A program made the translations under genes and the position numbers. Of a DNA stretch of 64,000 nt, positions 7,398 through 18,420 are shown piece after piece. The DNA is from Acinetobacter sp. ANC 4910 (GTDB lineage Bacteria; Pseudomonadota; Gammaproteobacteria; Pseudomonadales; Moraxellaceae), in assembly GCF_004331035.1 (NCBI RefSeq), contig NZ_SJNT01000002.1, forward strand, positions 1 to 64,000, written 5' to 3'. The notes under the pieces are model-generated. The model had not been told where the DNA came from and did not search any database. It worked only from the letters and a program-made list of their open reading frames with translations. The first letter of the stretch is position 1. The number at the start of each line of letters is the position of its first letter.

Positions 7398-10300
7398 CTA
7401 TAATTGCTGATTTTTCACACCAACAATGGAACGAATCAATACATACATAAAGGGAATAAAAATCAATACCAAGACTGTCCCAAAAATCACACCGCCTAAG
7501 ACGCTAATGCCTATTTCCTGACGACTTGCCGCCCCTGCACCAAAGGCAAATACCAAAGGAATAACCCCAGCACCAAAAGCCAAAGAAGTCATCAAAATTG
7601 GGCGTAAGCGCAAACTCGCCCCCTCCATGGCCGCTTGCATCACCGTGAGACCACGTGTTTGCGCCATAGAAGCAAATTCCACAATCAAAATGGCATTTTT
7701 ACAGGACAGGCCAATTGTAGTGAGTAAGGCAATCTGGAAATAAATGTCATTTGGAAAGCCTACAAAATAGCTAAAGAGAATATTTCCTCCAATGCCTAAA
7801 GGAATAGCACTCATCACAGCTGTGGGAATCGTCCAGCTCTCATACAGCGCAGCCAAACATAAAAAGATAAAACCAATCGAAATTAAATATAACCATAATG
7901 CCTGATGACTTGATTTCTGCTCCTCAAAAGACAGTCCACTCCATGCCAAGTCAATATCGGGCTGCTGCTCTACCAGTTTCTGAATATCGCTCATGGCAAC
8001 ACCTGAACTGACATTCTTGGCTGTATCAACTTCCATCTCTAAAGCGGTATAGCCCATAAAGCGTTTTACGACTTCAGGTCCACCACCCCAGTTGACGTTG
8101 GCAAAACTGGCAAATGACACCATCTGGTTGGCATCATTGCGGACATACCATTGTTGCAAATCTTCAGGTTTCGATCGATATTCGGCATCTCCCTGCATCA
8201 TCACGCGTTTGACCCGCCCACGGTCAATGAAATCATTCACATATGAGCCGCCCCACGCAGCCGATAAGGTACTATTAATAGCAGACTGAGATAAACCTAG
8301 AGCCAATGCTTGTTTTTGATCAACCTTGACTTGTAACTCAGCTTTATCGGGGTTTGCTTTGTTATCCAGATTTTCAAAGCTCTTATAGTGTTCTGTAGCA
8401 GTTTGTAATTTTTTAAATTCCGCATCTAAGAATTGACGTCCATTGCCGTTAATGTCTCGAATCCAGAACTCTAAACCATCAGTTTGTCCCAAACCACTGA
8501 CTGAAGATGGCATATTCACCATAATCTTGGCATTACGATTCTGACGGAAATGCTGCATCGCCCGTTCACGTATGGCTTGGGCTGAGTTATGTCGACCACT
8601 TCGTTCATCCCAATGTTTCAAGGCAACAAAACCCTGCCCTAAATTCTGTCCAGTTCCAGAGTAATTACGCCCATAACGCACCATCACCAAATTGACATTG
8701 TCTTTTTCTTGACTCAGAAAATACTCGCGAATTTCCTCACCGACTTCACGACTTTTAGATAACGGTGCGCCATTGATCAGCTCAAATTGCACACTTAACA
8801 TGCCCTGATCTTCGCTCGGAATAAAGCTGGTCGGTAAGGCACGGTAGAACAAGGCAAACACGGCGATTAACGCAGTAAATATTACCAAACTGATGCGTTT
8901 ATGATGTATGGTCAATTTCGTAAGTTTAAGATAATGTGTTTTTAACTGGTCTAACTTTTGATTGAACCACACTGCCCATTTTTTCTGCTTATTGCTGGGC
9001 TGCAAAATTAAAGCGCATAGGGCTGGCGTTAACACCAAAGCCACCATTAAGGAAAGCCCCATTGCAGCCACTAAAGTGATAGAAAACTGGCGATAAATTA
9101 CCCCAGTTGACCCACCAAAAAATGCCATGGGAATAAATACTGCAGTCAGTACCAAAGTAATCCCTATTAAAGCACCACTAATTTCCTGCATGGATTCAAT
9201 GGCAGCATCTTTGGCAGACAAATGCTGTTCGTGCATCAGACGCTCCACATTTTCGACCACCACGATGGCATCATCTACCAATAAACCAATTGCTAAAACC
9301 AAAGCAAATAGCGTTAAGGTATTAATGCTCATACCTAAAACATAGAGTATTGCCATCGTGCCCAAAATCACCACAGGCACGGTAATAGTTGGAATCAGGG
9401 TTGCACGCCAATTCTGCAAAAACAGAAACATGACAATGACCACCAGAATGACCGCTTCAAACAGGGTTTTGACGACTTCCTTAATCGACTCTTGCACAAA
9501 CGGCGTATTATCCCGCGGATAAACAATTTTATACCCCGCGGGTAATTTACTGGATAAGTGCTCAACCTCAGCTTTAATCAGTGCAGATGTCGCAAGTGCA
9601 TTTGCTCCAGAAGATAAAGAGATCCCCATCCCTGCCGATGCAAAACCATTAATGGTATTAAAAGATTGATAGTTTTCCGCACCTAACTCAATTCGAGCCA
9701 CATCTTTCAAAAAAACGAAACTACCATCACGGTTTGATTTCACAATAATCTGTTCAAATTCAGGCACAGTTTTAAGCCGAGATCCCGAAGTCACTTTTGC
9801 ATTCAGATATTGATTTTCGACTGTGGGTAAATCGCCAATGCCGCCCGCTGCCACTTGGGTATTCTGTGCTTCAATTGCGCTACGAATATCGGATGGCATT
9901 AAACTATATTGCTTAAGTTGGCTCGGATTCAGCCAGATACGCATGGCATATTGTGAGCCAAATACATCAACTTCACCGACACCGTCAATACGGGCAATGT
10001 CTTGCTCCAAATGCGTCATCATATAATCAGACAATTCTATATTGTCACTACGACCAGAGGCATCATACAAGCCAATCACCATATGGGTATCCCCCAGTGA
10101 TTTATAGACATTTACGCCTTGGCGCTGTACATCTTCTGGTAAACGACTGACGACACCGTTAATTGCATTTTGTACTTGTACCTGTGCCGTATCGGGGTCT
10201 GTGCCATTTTCAAAACTGATGCTAATTCGACTACGTCCAGAAGAATCACTGCTGGAACTAAAATATAAAAGATGATCGATCCCTTTGATTTGCTGTTCTA

Positions 10301-10496
10301 AAATTTGCGTAACACTTTCCTCTACAGTTTCCGCAGATGCACCTGTATAAGTTGCACTCACAGTAATTCGTGGTGGCGCAATATCGGGATAACGTTCTAC
10401 TGGCAAATTCAGAACGGCAAAAAGCCCCAAAGCCATCACAATAATTGCAAGTACACCAGCAAAAATAGGACGTTGTATAAAAAACTTAGACAACAT
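7398..10496 (-). CDS. RND (HAE1-type) multidrug efflux inner-membrane permease, orphan
   Basis: At 1032 residues this is full length for the AcrB/MexB family, proton-driven pumps that expel drugs through a periplasmic adaptor and an outer-membrane channel. The duplicated 12-helix layout is present. TM4 carries the paired aspartates in GLLVDDAIVVVEN, and TM10 carries the lysine in GLSCKNAILIVEF, so the proton relay is intact. Clustering of TM helices around 335-480 and 840-1020 is as expected. The usual adaptor gene is absent: upstream 10497-10921 has no adaptor frame, and downstream is DUF4112. The pump must borrow an adaptor or act differently. The sequence is not a close AdeB or AdeJ match, so no symbol is given. 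Confidence 0.9.
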   Translation of the reverse strand: MLSKFFIQRPIFAGVLAIIVMALGLFAVLNLPVERYPDIAPPRITVSATYTGASAETVEESVTQILEQQIKGIDHLLYFSSSSDSSGRSRISISFENGTDPDTAQVQVQNAINGVVSRLPEDVQRQGVNVYKSLGDTHMVIGLYDASGRSDNIELSDYMMTHLEQDIARIDGVGEVDVFGSQYAMRIWLNPSQLKQYSLMPSDIRSAIEAQNTQVAAGGIGDLPTVENQYLNAKVTSGSRLKTVPEFEQIIVKSNRDGSFVFLKDVARIELGAENYQSFNTINGFASAGMGISLSSGANALATSALIKAEVEHLSSKLPAGYKIVYPRDNTPFVQESIKEVVKTLFEAVILVVIVMFLFLQNWRATLIPTITVPVVILGTMAILYVLGMSINTLTLFALVLAIGLLVDDAIVVVENVERLMHEQHLSAKDAAIESMQEISGALIGITLVLTAVFIPMAFFGGSTGVIYRQFSITLVAAMGLSLMVALVLTPALCALILQPSNKQKKWAVWFNQKLDQLKTHYLKLTKLTIHHKRISLVIFTALIAVFALFYRALPTSFIPSEDQGMLSVQFELINGAPLSKSREVGEEIREYFLSQEKDNVNLVMVRYGRNYSGTGQNLGQGFVALKHWDERSGRHNSAQAIRERAMQHFRQNRNAKIMVNMPSSVSGLGQTDGLEFWIRDINGNGRQFLDAEFKKLQTATEHYKSFENLDNKANPDKAELQVKVDQKQALALGLSQSAINSTLSAAWGGSYVNDFIDRGRVKRVMMQGDAEYRSKPEDLQQWYVRNDANQMVSFASFANVNWGGGPEVVKRFMGYTALEMEVDTAKNVSSGVAMSDIQKLVEQQPDIDLAWSGLSFEEQKSSHQALWLYLISIGFIFLCLAALYESWTIPTAVMSAIPLGIGGNILFSYFVGFPNDIYFQIALLTTIGLSCKNAILIVEFASMAQTRGLTVMQAAMEGASLRLRPILMTSLAFGAGVIPLVFAFGAGAASRQEIGISVLGGVIFGTVLVLIFIPFMYVLIRSIVGVKNQQL

Positions 10497-10921
10497 AGGT
10501 TTGCGCCACTTAAAAATTAGAATTCAAAGGAGGAAGAAAAACTAGCAAATTTATGTTGATATTCAATGACCCAACCATAAAACACAATCATTATTAACAT
10601 AGTTACGGATTTATTATTCAATTATGTAGAAATGATGAAGATCCATTCCTTCCACCCTATAATTTTTTAATCAATCATGCAAATCAAGCTTCAATCCAAT
10701 GTCTGCTCTATGTTTTTCAATACATAAAACCAATGCCAACTTGAATATAATGCTGAACTTAAAGGATGAATATCTCTTTATTCCAAGCCAAGTTACAACT
10801 TTTTGCTCATTTGATTGAGCGTAATTCATGCTAAACTGGACATACATATTTTTGTATGTTTTAAGCCCACTTTAATCTATCGGGGCTATTCTCTTCTCTA
10901 CCTTGAACGATCCAATCCATC
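10497..10921. other. intergenic region between RND pump and dgkA
   Basis: There is no adaptor or regulator gene. A 27-codon minus-strand frame beginning near 10600 ends 14 bases or so before the pump start region; it is too short to judge. An inverted repeat ACATACA/TGTATGT (10840-10859, six-base spacer) lies in front of dgkA. Confidence 0.5.
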
Positions 10922-11296
10922 ATGAGCGAATATTCTCCCCTTAAAGGTAAAACTGGTTTTAAACGAATTTTTAACGCAACCCACTATTCTATCGCTGGCT
11001 TTAAAGCTGCTTTTCAACATGAAGCCGCTTTTCGACAAATTATTTATATCAATCTTATTTTAATTCCCGTCACGTTTTTTCTTAACGTGAGTCGTAGCGA
11101 ACAAGCCATTCTCATTGCAGTCTGTCTATTGGCAATTATTGTTGAACTCTTCAACTCTGCCTTAGAAGCCATTGTCGATCGCGTTTCTTTAGAACGTCAT
11201 CCCTTGTCTAAAAATGCCAAAGATATGGGCAGTGCTGCACAATTTGTTGCTTTAAGTATCATTGCTGTCACTTGGACACTGATTTTATGGGGTTAA
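10922..11296 (+). CDS. dgkA: diacylglycerol kinase DgkA
   Basis: This is a small integral-membrane kinase that phosphorylates diacylglycerol to phosphatidic acid, recycling the lipid left by membrane-derived oligosaccharide or lipid A modification. The 124 residues carry the family core, with an amphipathic N terminus, the segment AFRQ, and the catalytic ELFNSALEAIVDR motif with Glu and Asn. Three transmembrane helices lie around 38-55, 60-78 and 103-123. The ATG follows a weak ribosome-binding site, and an upstream inverted repeat may affect expression. It is transcribed alone. A second, soluble-type lipid kinase gene is at 14.7 kb. Confidence 0.93.
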   Translation: MSEYSPLKGKTGFKRIFNATHYSIAGFKAAFQHEAAFRQIIYINLILIPVTFFLNVSRSEQAILIAVCLLAIIVELFNSALEAIVDRVSLERHPLSKNAKDMGSAAQFVALSIIAVTWTLILWG

Positions 11297-11303
11297 AGTA
11301 CGC

Positions 11304-11629
11304 TTAAGGAATATGTTCAAAATCCAGACTTATCCCTACCCATAAGCGAAATAATTCGACTTGAGTTGAACACTACGTTTTGGCAAAAATGTACTTCATT
11401 TATAGGTACGGACCTAACCGAATGTCAGCGTACATTCTTCTGTAATGGCTTCAAGATTGTATCCATCAACACATAGTTGACAAATTTTAACCTCTCGCTG
11501 TGAAAGCTGATCATGTTGCTTTAAACAATCACTGGCAAGTTGATAATGCTTATCTGGCTCAGTTAAAAATACCACCATCTTCTGTTCTGTCTGCTGTTGA
11601 TTCGGCAAGTTTTGCCAATCACTGAAAAA
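11304..11629 (-). pseudogene. decayed LuxR-type regulator, C-terminal HTH remnant
   Basis: The frame reads FFSDWQNLPNQQ, then LSQREVKICQLCVDGYNLEA, the first half of a LuxR-type helix-turn-helix. After ECTLTFG a stop interrupts it. VRTYK follows before another stop. After a frameshift the text continues YIFAKT, a third stop, and STQVELFRLWVG, which fits the end of the same domain. A TGA at 11632 closes it upstream and no N-terminal regulatory domain remains. With at least three stops and one frameshift it cannot make a working regulator. Its former target is unknown. It sits downstream of groEL and convergent with dgkA. Confidence 0.6.
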
Positions 11630-11709
11630 TCAGACTGCCTTGATACTCTTTTAATATTTTTTTTTATTGTTTTAGAATCTTTTTCTAACTCAATTAAACC
11701 GATAAAAAT

Positions 11710-11743
11710 AAAAAAATCCCCACATCAAGTGGGGATTTTTTTA
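11710..11743 (-). terminator. intrinsic terminator of groES-groEL
   Basis: ATCCCCA and TGGGGAT arms with A/T runs lie just past the groEL stop. Confidence 0.9.
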
Positions 11744-11766
11744 GATCTGTGAATCTGGGGTGCAGA

Positions 11767-13401
<1,635 letters not shown>

Positions 13402-13461
13402 TTATAGACTCCGAAATTTTTTAATCTTTACTAATCTGAGATTGAACGAGTAAGGACAGAA

Positions 13462-13752
13462 TTAGCCTTCTAATACAGCTAAAATGTCAGACTCTTTCAT
13501 GATAAGAAGTTCTTCACCTTGTACTTTTACAGTTGTACCTGCATACGTACCGAACAATACTTTGTCGCCAACTTTTACATCTAAAGCGCGAATACCGTTG
13601 TCCGTGATTTGACCATTACCTACTGCAATAATTTCACCTTGTGCTGGCTTTTCTGCTGCAGAACCTGGCAATAAGATACCGCCAGCGGTTTTCGTTTCTT
13701 CTTCAACACGACGAATAACTACACGGTCATGTAATGGACGAATGTTGCTCAT
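13462..13752 (-). CDS. groES: co-chaperonin GroES (10 kDa)
   Basis: This is the heptameric lid of the GroEL chamber. The 96 residues starting [12 protein letters not shown] match the family, with the mobile loop around [12 protein letters not shown] that docks on GroEL. The start is set at 13752 because GGAG lies seven bases before this ATG. The frame opens four codons earlier, but that ATG overlaps the ribosome-binding site itself. It is the first gene of the groES-groEL operon. Confidence 0.98.
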   Translation of the reverse strand: MSNIRPLHDRVVIRRVEEETKTAGGILLPGSAAEKPAQGEIIAVGNGQITDNGIRALDVKVGDKVLFGTYAGTTVKVQGEELLIMKESDILAVLEG

Positions 13753-13845
13753 AAATAACTCCATCAGACTAAGTCTATTAAGATGACTGATGACGACTTA
13801 TTTATTCCTTTGGTCATCATCAAAATGAATTTAGATGACACTTTT

Positions 13846-13873
13846 GTGGGGATGGAAAAGAACGCTTCAAGGG
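13846..13873 (-). promoter_or_regulatory. sigma-32-type heat-shock promoter of groES-groEL
   Basis: On the minus strand CCCTTGAA (13873-13866) is followed after 14 bases by CCCCAC (13851-13846). This matches the sigma-32 consensus CTTGAA and CCCCAT closely, about 95 bases before the groES start. No CIRCE element is seen. Confidence 0.75.
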
Positions 13874-13947
13874 CTGCTTTAAAAAAAAAGCATCTTTTTT
13901 GTATTTTTTTTAGGCAACACGAATGATTCGTCGATTAATTCAGCAAT

Positions 13948-14706
13948 TTATACCAATTCAAACTCTAAATGTTGAAGGCTAAATTGATAATGTCGTACAT
14001 CTGCCTGTTCATCAATCACATTAAAACTATTACTTAAAGCATGGTGTAAACGATAAGACGTTGCTGTTCCTGCATGAATATCCAACACAGGATGCCCAAC
14101 ATTTAAATGGTATAAATAATTTAAATCGAATACCGCTGACTGATGCAAATGACCATGCAGCAGTGCCTTTAAACCACTTTTACTCCAAACTTCCAATGCC
14201 ATACGCCCAAGTACAGGACAGTCTTTAATGTCATGCGGATCTTCTGGCGATGCGTAAAAAGGCTGATGTGCTGCAATAATTTTTATTTTGTGCTCTGGTG
14301 CACGCTGTAATATTTGATCAATCTGCTGAATTTGCTCTAAAGAAATATGCCCGCGCGTATGGTAACGACGGCGGATACTGTTGACCCCAATCACATAAAA
14401 GTGCTCAGTTTCCAAGGTCATTTCCATATTGCCAAAAAACAATTGGTAGCGCGTAAAGGGATTAAAAATACGATCCCAAATATGGTACAGCGGAATATCA
14501 TGGTTACCTGGCACCACCAAGTAAGGGCAATTCAGGCTGTCGAGGAATTGTTTACAGTGAAAAAATTCTCTATAGCGTGCACGTTGGGTTAAATCCCCGC
14601 TCACAACCACCAGTTCGGGCTGTTGTTCACGACAAAACCGCTGAATCGCAGTCAGACATTCAGGTCGCTCAGTACCAAAATGCAGATCAGACAGATGCAG
14701 CAGCAT
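13948..14706 (-). CDS. calcineurin-like metallophosphoesterase
   Basis: The 252-residue protein has every metal-binding motif of the superfamily in order: DLHFG (about 7-11), GDLTQ (about 37-41), GNHD (about 67-70), AAHQP (about 145-149) and GHLHQS (about 184-189). It should be a soluble dinuclear-metal phosphoesterase; the substrate cannot be told from sequence. Its start overlaps the end of the upstream lipid kinase gene by 20 bases, implying translational coupling. A phosphodiesterase acting in lipid or nucleotide turnover beside the kinase is plausible but is inference. Confidence 0.87.
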   Translation of the reverse strand: MLLHLSDLHFGTERPECLTAIQRFCREQQPELVVVSGDLTQRARYREFFHCKQFLDSLNCPYLVVPGNHDIPLYHIWDRIFNPFTRYQLFFGNMEMTLETEHFYVIGVNSIRRRYHTRGHISLEQIQQIDQILQRAPEHKIKIIAAHQPFYASPEDPHDIKDCPVLGRMALEVWSKSGLKALLHGHLHQSAVFDLNYLYHLNVGHPVLDIHAGTATSYRLHHALSNSFNVIDEQADVRHYQFSLQHLEFELV

Positions 14707-15619
14707 AAGGCACCATTATGTTAACTGCATTTTTTTGTACGGTGATATGCAGTGGAGGACGCATTTCTACAATTTCACCATCTAGTGCAACTGTTAATTT
14801 TTCACGTTGTGAAAAGACTTTGACATCGTCTGCGGCAAAACTATAAACATCAGGTGCTTTTTCTAGCTCACCACGAATCAACTGTAATAACATTCGAAAT
14901 AAAGTTAATTTATCGCTTTTTGCCACGACTAGACCAGCAACTTGCCCCTGCTCTGCACATTTAGCAATACGTAATTTCATTTCCGCTAACTGTAGTTGAT
15001 TATTACCAAAAAAGATTAAGGGGGTTTTTACAGGGTAGATTTTCCCATCCACTTCCACCTCTAGCTTCAACTCTTTACGATCTCGAATCAACACATCTAA
15101 ACCCGAAGTGTAGGCATGTAAAGGAAAACGCCCAAACTTGGCATTATAGAGTTCACGGCGTTGAATGAATAAAGGATATAACCCCAAACTGGCATTATTT
15201 AAGTAAATTTGATCATTAATTTTAGCCACATGAATGGAGCGTATCTGCCCTGTAGTAATCACTTCAGCGGCTTGCATAATTTCAAGTGGAATATTCAAAA
15301 CCCGAGCCACATAATTAAATGTGCCTAAAGGTAAAATACCTAAAGGGATGTTACTGCCTAATAGCGCTTTAGCGACTGAATTTAAAGTACCATCGCCACC
15401 TGCAGCAACAATAACACCTATACTATTTGAAGATTGATGACGTTGAATAATAGATTGCATCAGAGTAGGAAAATCTTTTTTTTCACCAAGCTCAAAAACC
15501 TGAATCTCAAAGCCTTGCTCTGTAAAATATGTCAGCAATTGCTCATAGATTTCTTCTTTATTACTGGCATGAAAACCAGAGCGTGCATTGTAAATAATGG
15601 AAAGGGGTTTTAAATTCAT
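14687..15619 (-). CDS. diacylglycerol/lipid kinase, YegS/DagK family
   Basis: The 310-residue soluble kinase begins with the NARSG motif of the catalytic domain (about 11-15). It carries the ATP-site glycine motif AAGGDGTLNSVA (about 72-83) and PLGTFNYVAR, in place of the more common PLGTaNdfA, then a C-terminal beta-sandwich ending near DGEIVEM. The family phosphorylates diacylglycerol, sphingoid bases or phosphatidylglycerol. The substrate is not predictable here. It is the first gene of a two-gene operon with the phosphoesterase. It is distinct from the integral-membrane DgkA at 10.9 kb. Confidence 0.88.
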   Translation of the reverse strand: MNLKPLSIIYNARSGFHASNKEEIYEQLLTYFTEQGFEIQVFELGEKKDFPTLMQSIIQRHQSSNSIGVIVAAGGDGTLNSVAKALLGSNIPLGILPLGTFNYVARVLNIPLEIMQAAEVITTGQIRSIHVAKINDQIYLNNASLGLYPLFIQRRELYNAKFGRFPLHAYTSGLDVLIRDRKELKLEVEVDGKIYPVKTPLIFFGNNQLQLAEMKLRIAKCAEQGQVAGLVVAKSDKLTLFRMLLQLIRGELEKAPDVYSFAADDVKVFSQREKLTVALDGEIVEMRPPLHITVQKNAVNIMVPYAAASV

Positions 15620-15888
15620 CCCGCAAATTCACTTCTATGAAGTATTTGCTCTAATTTTGTCCAATTTATCACCAATTAACAATGCCCTTATGCAAAATTC
15701 AAATTACCACCATTCATTTAATCAATAATAGTTCTCATAAAAAAAATACACATAAGTCATTGTATGTAAATAACATAATTTAAATAAATAATTTCCATAA
15801 ACAAAATAAATACAAATAAAGTTTAAAAATATAAATCACAACACAATGATTTATAATAGAAAATCAAAAACACAATACAAATTATCAA

Positions 15889-15904
15889 TATCTACAAGTA
15901 GATA
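15889..15904. promoter_or_regulatory. perfect palindrome TATCTAC-AA-GTAGATA, candidate operator
   Basis: The 7-bp arms have a two-base centre and lie 129 bases before the pckG start. The size and symmetry suit a dimeric regulator. The cognate regulator is unknown. Confidence 0.45.
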
Positions 15905-15995
15905 CGGGTGTCTTATTTTTTTCATCGTTTTGTGCTTTAATACTGCCACTTTTTTTTACTTTCATCTAGGTAACCTGATTACTTAGATTGGACTT

Positions 15996-16012
15996 TGTAC
16001 AAAATTTGTACA
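15996..16012. promoter_or_regulatory. perfect palindrome TGTACAAA-A-TTTGTACA, candidate operator of pckG
   Basis: The 8-bp arms around one base lie 20 bases before the pckG ATG, where binding would block transcription or translation initiation. The form resembles GntR-type or other dimeric operators. The assignment is inference. Confidence 0.5.
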
Positions 16013-16032
16013 CTTTTAAGATAGGCCTCACC

Positions 16033-17865
16033 ATGACCCAAGTGAACGCACCAGAATTCGTTCGTCACCCTAAGCTTATTGCATGGGTTGAAGAAATTGC
16101 GAAATTAACCAAACCAGCAAAGATTGAATGGTGTGACGGCAGCGAAGAAGAATATCAACGTCTTATCGACTTGATGATCGCTAACGGCACTATGCAAGCT
16201 TTAAACCAAGAAAAACACCCTGGTTCTTATCTTGCAAATTCTGACCCTTCTGACGTTGCACGTGTTGAAGGTCGTACATATATCTGTTCTGAAAAAGAAG
16301 AAGATGCTGGTGCGACAAACAACTGGGAAGCTCCTGCAGAAATGCGCACTCGTTTAAATGGTTTATTTGAAGGTGCAATGGAAGGGCGTACAATGTACGT
16401 TGTTCCTTTCTCTATGGGTCCTTTGGGCAGCCACATTGCACACATTGGTATTGAATTAACAGACTCACCTTACGTTGCTGTAAGCATGTCTAAAATGGCA
16501 CGTATGGGTAAAGCCGTTTATGACGTTCTTGGTACTGATGGCGAGTACATTCCTTGTATCCACACTGTAGGTGCACCACTTGCAGAAGGACAAAAAGATG
16601 TTGCATGGCCTTGCAACCCTGAAAAATACATCGTTCATTATCCAGAAACTCGTGAAATTTGGTCATACGGTTCTGGTTACGGCGGCAATGCATTATTGGG
16701 TAAAAAATGCTTGGCACTCCGTATTGCATCAGCAATGGGTCGTGAACAAGGCTGGTTAGCTGAACACATGCTTATCCTTGGTGTGACTAATCCTCAAGGT
16801 GAGAAACACTACATCGCAGCGGCATTCCCTTCTGCTTGTGGTAAAACAAACTTTGCAATGTTGATTCCACCAGCTGGCTACGAAGGCTGGAAAATTGAAA
16901 CTGTAGGTGACGATATTGCTTGGATTAAACCAGGTGAAGATGGTCGCTTATATGCAATTAACCCTGAAGCTGGTTTCTTCGGTGTTGCGCCTGGTACAAA
17001 TACCAAGACTAACCCGAACTGTATGGCGACACTTCACAAAGACGTCATCTATACCAACGTTGCTGTAACTGACAACGGCGAAGTTTGGTGGGAAGGTCTT
17101 TCTAAAGAAGCGCCTGCAAACCTTACTAACTGGAAAGGCCAACCTCATACAGGTACTGAAAAAGCAGCTCATCCAAATGCGCGCTTCACCGTAGCTGCTG
17201 GTCAATGTCCTTCTATTGACGCTGACTGGGAAAATCCAGCTGGTGTTCCAATTTCTGCATTCATCTTCGGTGGTCGCCGTGCGGACACAGTTCCATTAAT
17301 CTCAGAAGCATTTGACTGGGTAGATGGCGTGTACAAAGCTGCAACAATGGGTTCTGAAACAACTGCTGCCGCTGTTGGTCAACAAGGTATTGTTCGTCGT
17401 GATCCATTTGCTATGCTTCCGTTCGCGGGCTACAACATGGCAGACTACTTCTCTCATTGGTTAGAAATGGGTGCAGAAGTTGAAGCAAAAGCGAAAGCTG
17501 CGGGTAACAAACTTCCAGGTATCTACAATGTAAACTGGTTCCGTCGTGATGCTGAAGGCAACTTCGTATGGCCTGGTTTCGGTCAAAACATGCGTGTGCT
17601 TGAATGGATTATTGATCGTTGTGAAGGCCGTGCTGATGCAGTTGAAACTCCAATTGGTCGTGTGCCAACTTACGAACAGTTAAACTGGACTGGTTCTGAC
17701 TTTACTCAAGCTCAATTTGACCTAATTACCTCTCAAGACAAAGAGCAATGGATCAAAGAAATTGAAAGTCACACTGAATTGTTCAATCAATTAGGTGAGC
17801 GTTTACCAGCTGCACTTAAAGCTCGTCAAAACGAACTTTTAGAAGCAGTTAAGCAATCTGCTTAA
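16033..17865 (+). CDS. pckG: phosphoenolpyruvate carboxykinase (GTP)
   Basis: This enzyme converts oxaloacetate and GTP to phosphoenolpyruvate, the entry to gluconeogenesis from organic acids, the usual carbon source of Acinetobacter. The protein of 610 residues is the GTP type. The P-loop variant is [12 protein letters not shown], and the hyper-reactive Cys lies in it. RRADTVPLI and the metal-binding region DDIAWI are present. The frame opens at a TTG at 15988, but the conserved protein begins at [12 protein letters not shown] 16033, preceded by a weak AGG. The upstream palindrome at 15996 would lie inside the coding region if the TTG were used, another reason to prefer the ATG. A terminator follows. 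Confidence 0.95.
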   Translation: MTQVNAPEFVRHPKLIAWVEEIAKLTKPAKIEWCDGSEEEYQRLIDLMIANGTMQALNQEKHPGSYLANSDPSDVARVEGRTYICSEKEEDAGATNNWEAPAEMRTRLNGLFEGAMEGRTMYVVPFSMGPLGSHIAHIGIELTDSPYVAVSMSKMARMGKAVYDVLGTDGEYIPCIHTVGAPLAEGQKDVAWPCNPEKYIVHYPETREIWSYGSGYGGNALLGKKCLALRIASAMGREQGWLAEHMLILGVTNPQGEKHYIAAAFPSACGKTNFAMLIPPAGYEGWKIETVGDDIAWIKPGEDGRLYAINPEAGFFGVAPGTNTKTNPNCMATLHKDVIYTNVAVTDNGEVWWEGLSKEAPANLTNWKGQPHTGTEKAAHPNARFTVAAGQCPSIDADWENPAGVPISAFIFGGRRADTVPLISEAFDWVDGVYKAATMGSETTAAAVGQQGIVRRDPFAMLPFAGYNMADYFSHWLEMGAEVEAKAKAAGNKLPGIYNVNWFRRDAEGNFVWPGFGQNMRVLEWIIDRCEGRADAVETPIGRVPTYEQLNWTGSDFTQAQFDLITSQDKEQWIKEIESHTELFNQLGERLPAALKARQNELLEAVKQSA

Positions 17866-17883
17866 GTACAAAATAAAACTTAG

Positions 17884-17912
17884 AAAAAAGACCGTGTAAG
17901 CGGTCTTTTTTC
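17884..17912 (+). terminator. intrinsic terminator of pckG
   Basis: AAAAAAGACCG and CGGTCTTTTTT are separated by TGTAAG. Confidence 0.9.
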
Positions 17913-17963
17913 TACCTATTTTATAAACTTTATAATTTAACAAAAACATAAAAGGGGAAATTC

Positions 17964-18329
17964 ATGCTAAAAGCACTTACACTTACAACTTGTTTGTTTG
18001 GTTTATCTAGTCTTGCTCTAGCTAACACCGAAACAACCGAACAACCTACTCTGCATGTTTGTGCGATTAAAGGTACACCCGATTCCAATCAATTTCAGAT
18101 TAAGAAGCGGATTAAAGTTGCGAAAGGGACTTATGGTAGCGTAGAAGAGCTCTACCCTCGCTTCGCCGAGCGTGCCCATCAAGTCGGTGGTAATGTGGTT
18201 ATTAACTATAATGCAAGCCAAAGATTTGGTTTTTGGCCTTGGCGTATTGTACGCCCTGTAGTTTGGGGTACAGCCGTTAAATGGAATACGCCTGTAAACT
18301 GCCAACAACTTGGCGGTATCGAAATCTAA
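17964..18329 (+). CDS. small exported protein, unknown function
   Basis: The 121-residue protein has a clean signal peptide (cleavage near LALAN, about residue 20). The mature part has an LYPRFAERAHQVGGNVVINY segment and a Trp-rich stretch near FWPWRIVRPVVWG. Two cysteines (in HVCAIKG and near the C terminus, PVNCQQL) may form a disulfide. The pattern of a helix followed by GgNvVInY resembles small periplasmic YbjQ/RcsF-like folds, but I cannot name a family. AAAGGGGA lies before the ATG, a good ribosome-binding site. It is monocistronic, between pckG and glpD, with its own terminator. Confidence 0.7.
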   Translation: MLKALTLTTCLFGLSSLALANTETTEQPTLHVCAIKGTPDSNQFQIKKRIKVAKGTYGSVEELYPRFAERAHQVGGNVVINYNASQRFGFWPWRIVRPVVWGTAVKWNTPVNCQQLGGIEI

Positions 18330-18336
18330 AGACTAG

Positions 18337-18360
18337 AAAGCCGCATACGCGGCTTTTTTT
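18337..18360 (+). terminator. intrinsic terminator
   Basis: AAAGCCGC and GCGGCTTT around ATAC, followed by T residues. Confidence 0.85.
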
Positions 18361-18420
18361 AATCAAAGATCCAACGCCGATTATAATTAAAAAATAATCC
18401 ATACTTACTCAAAATTAAGA

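Larger units (their letters stand above)
15620..16032. other. AT-rich regulatory region of pckG
   Basis: This 413-base region is very AT-rich and without a gene. It holds two perfect palindromes (15889-15904 and 15996-16012) and several TAATAC or TATAAT-like hexamers, of which none has a convincing -35. Confidence 0.55.

Noticed and set aside
10497-10610. 27-codon minus-strand frame ending SFEF before the RND pump
   Set aside because: The alternating aromatic end resembles an outer-membrane barrel terminus, but it is too short to support a gene or a truncated adaptor.
17964-18329. RcsF homologue
   Set aside because: The fold pattern is only vaguely similar and the expected four-cysteine arrangement is absent.
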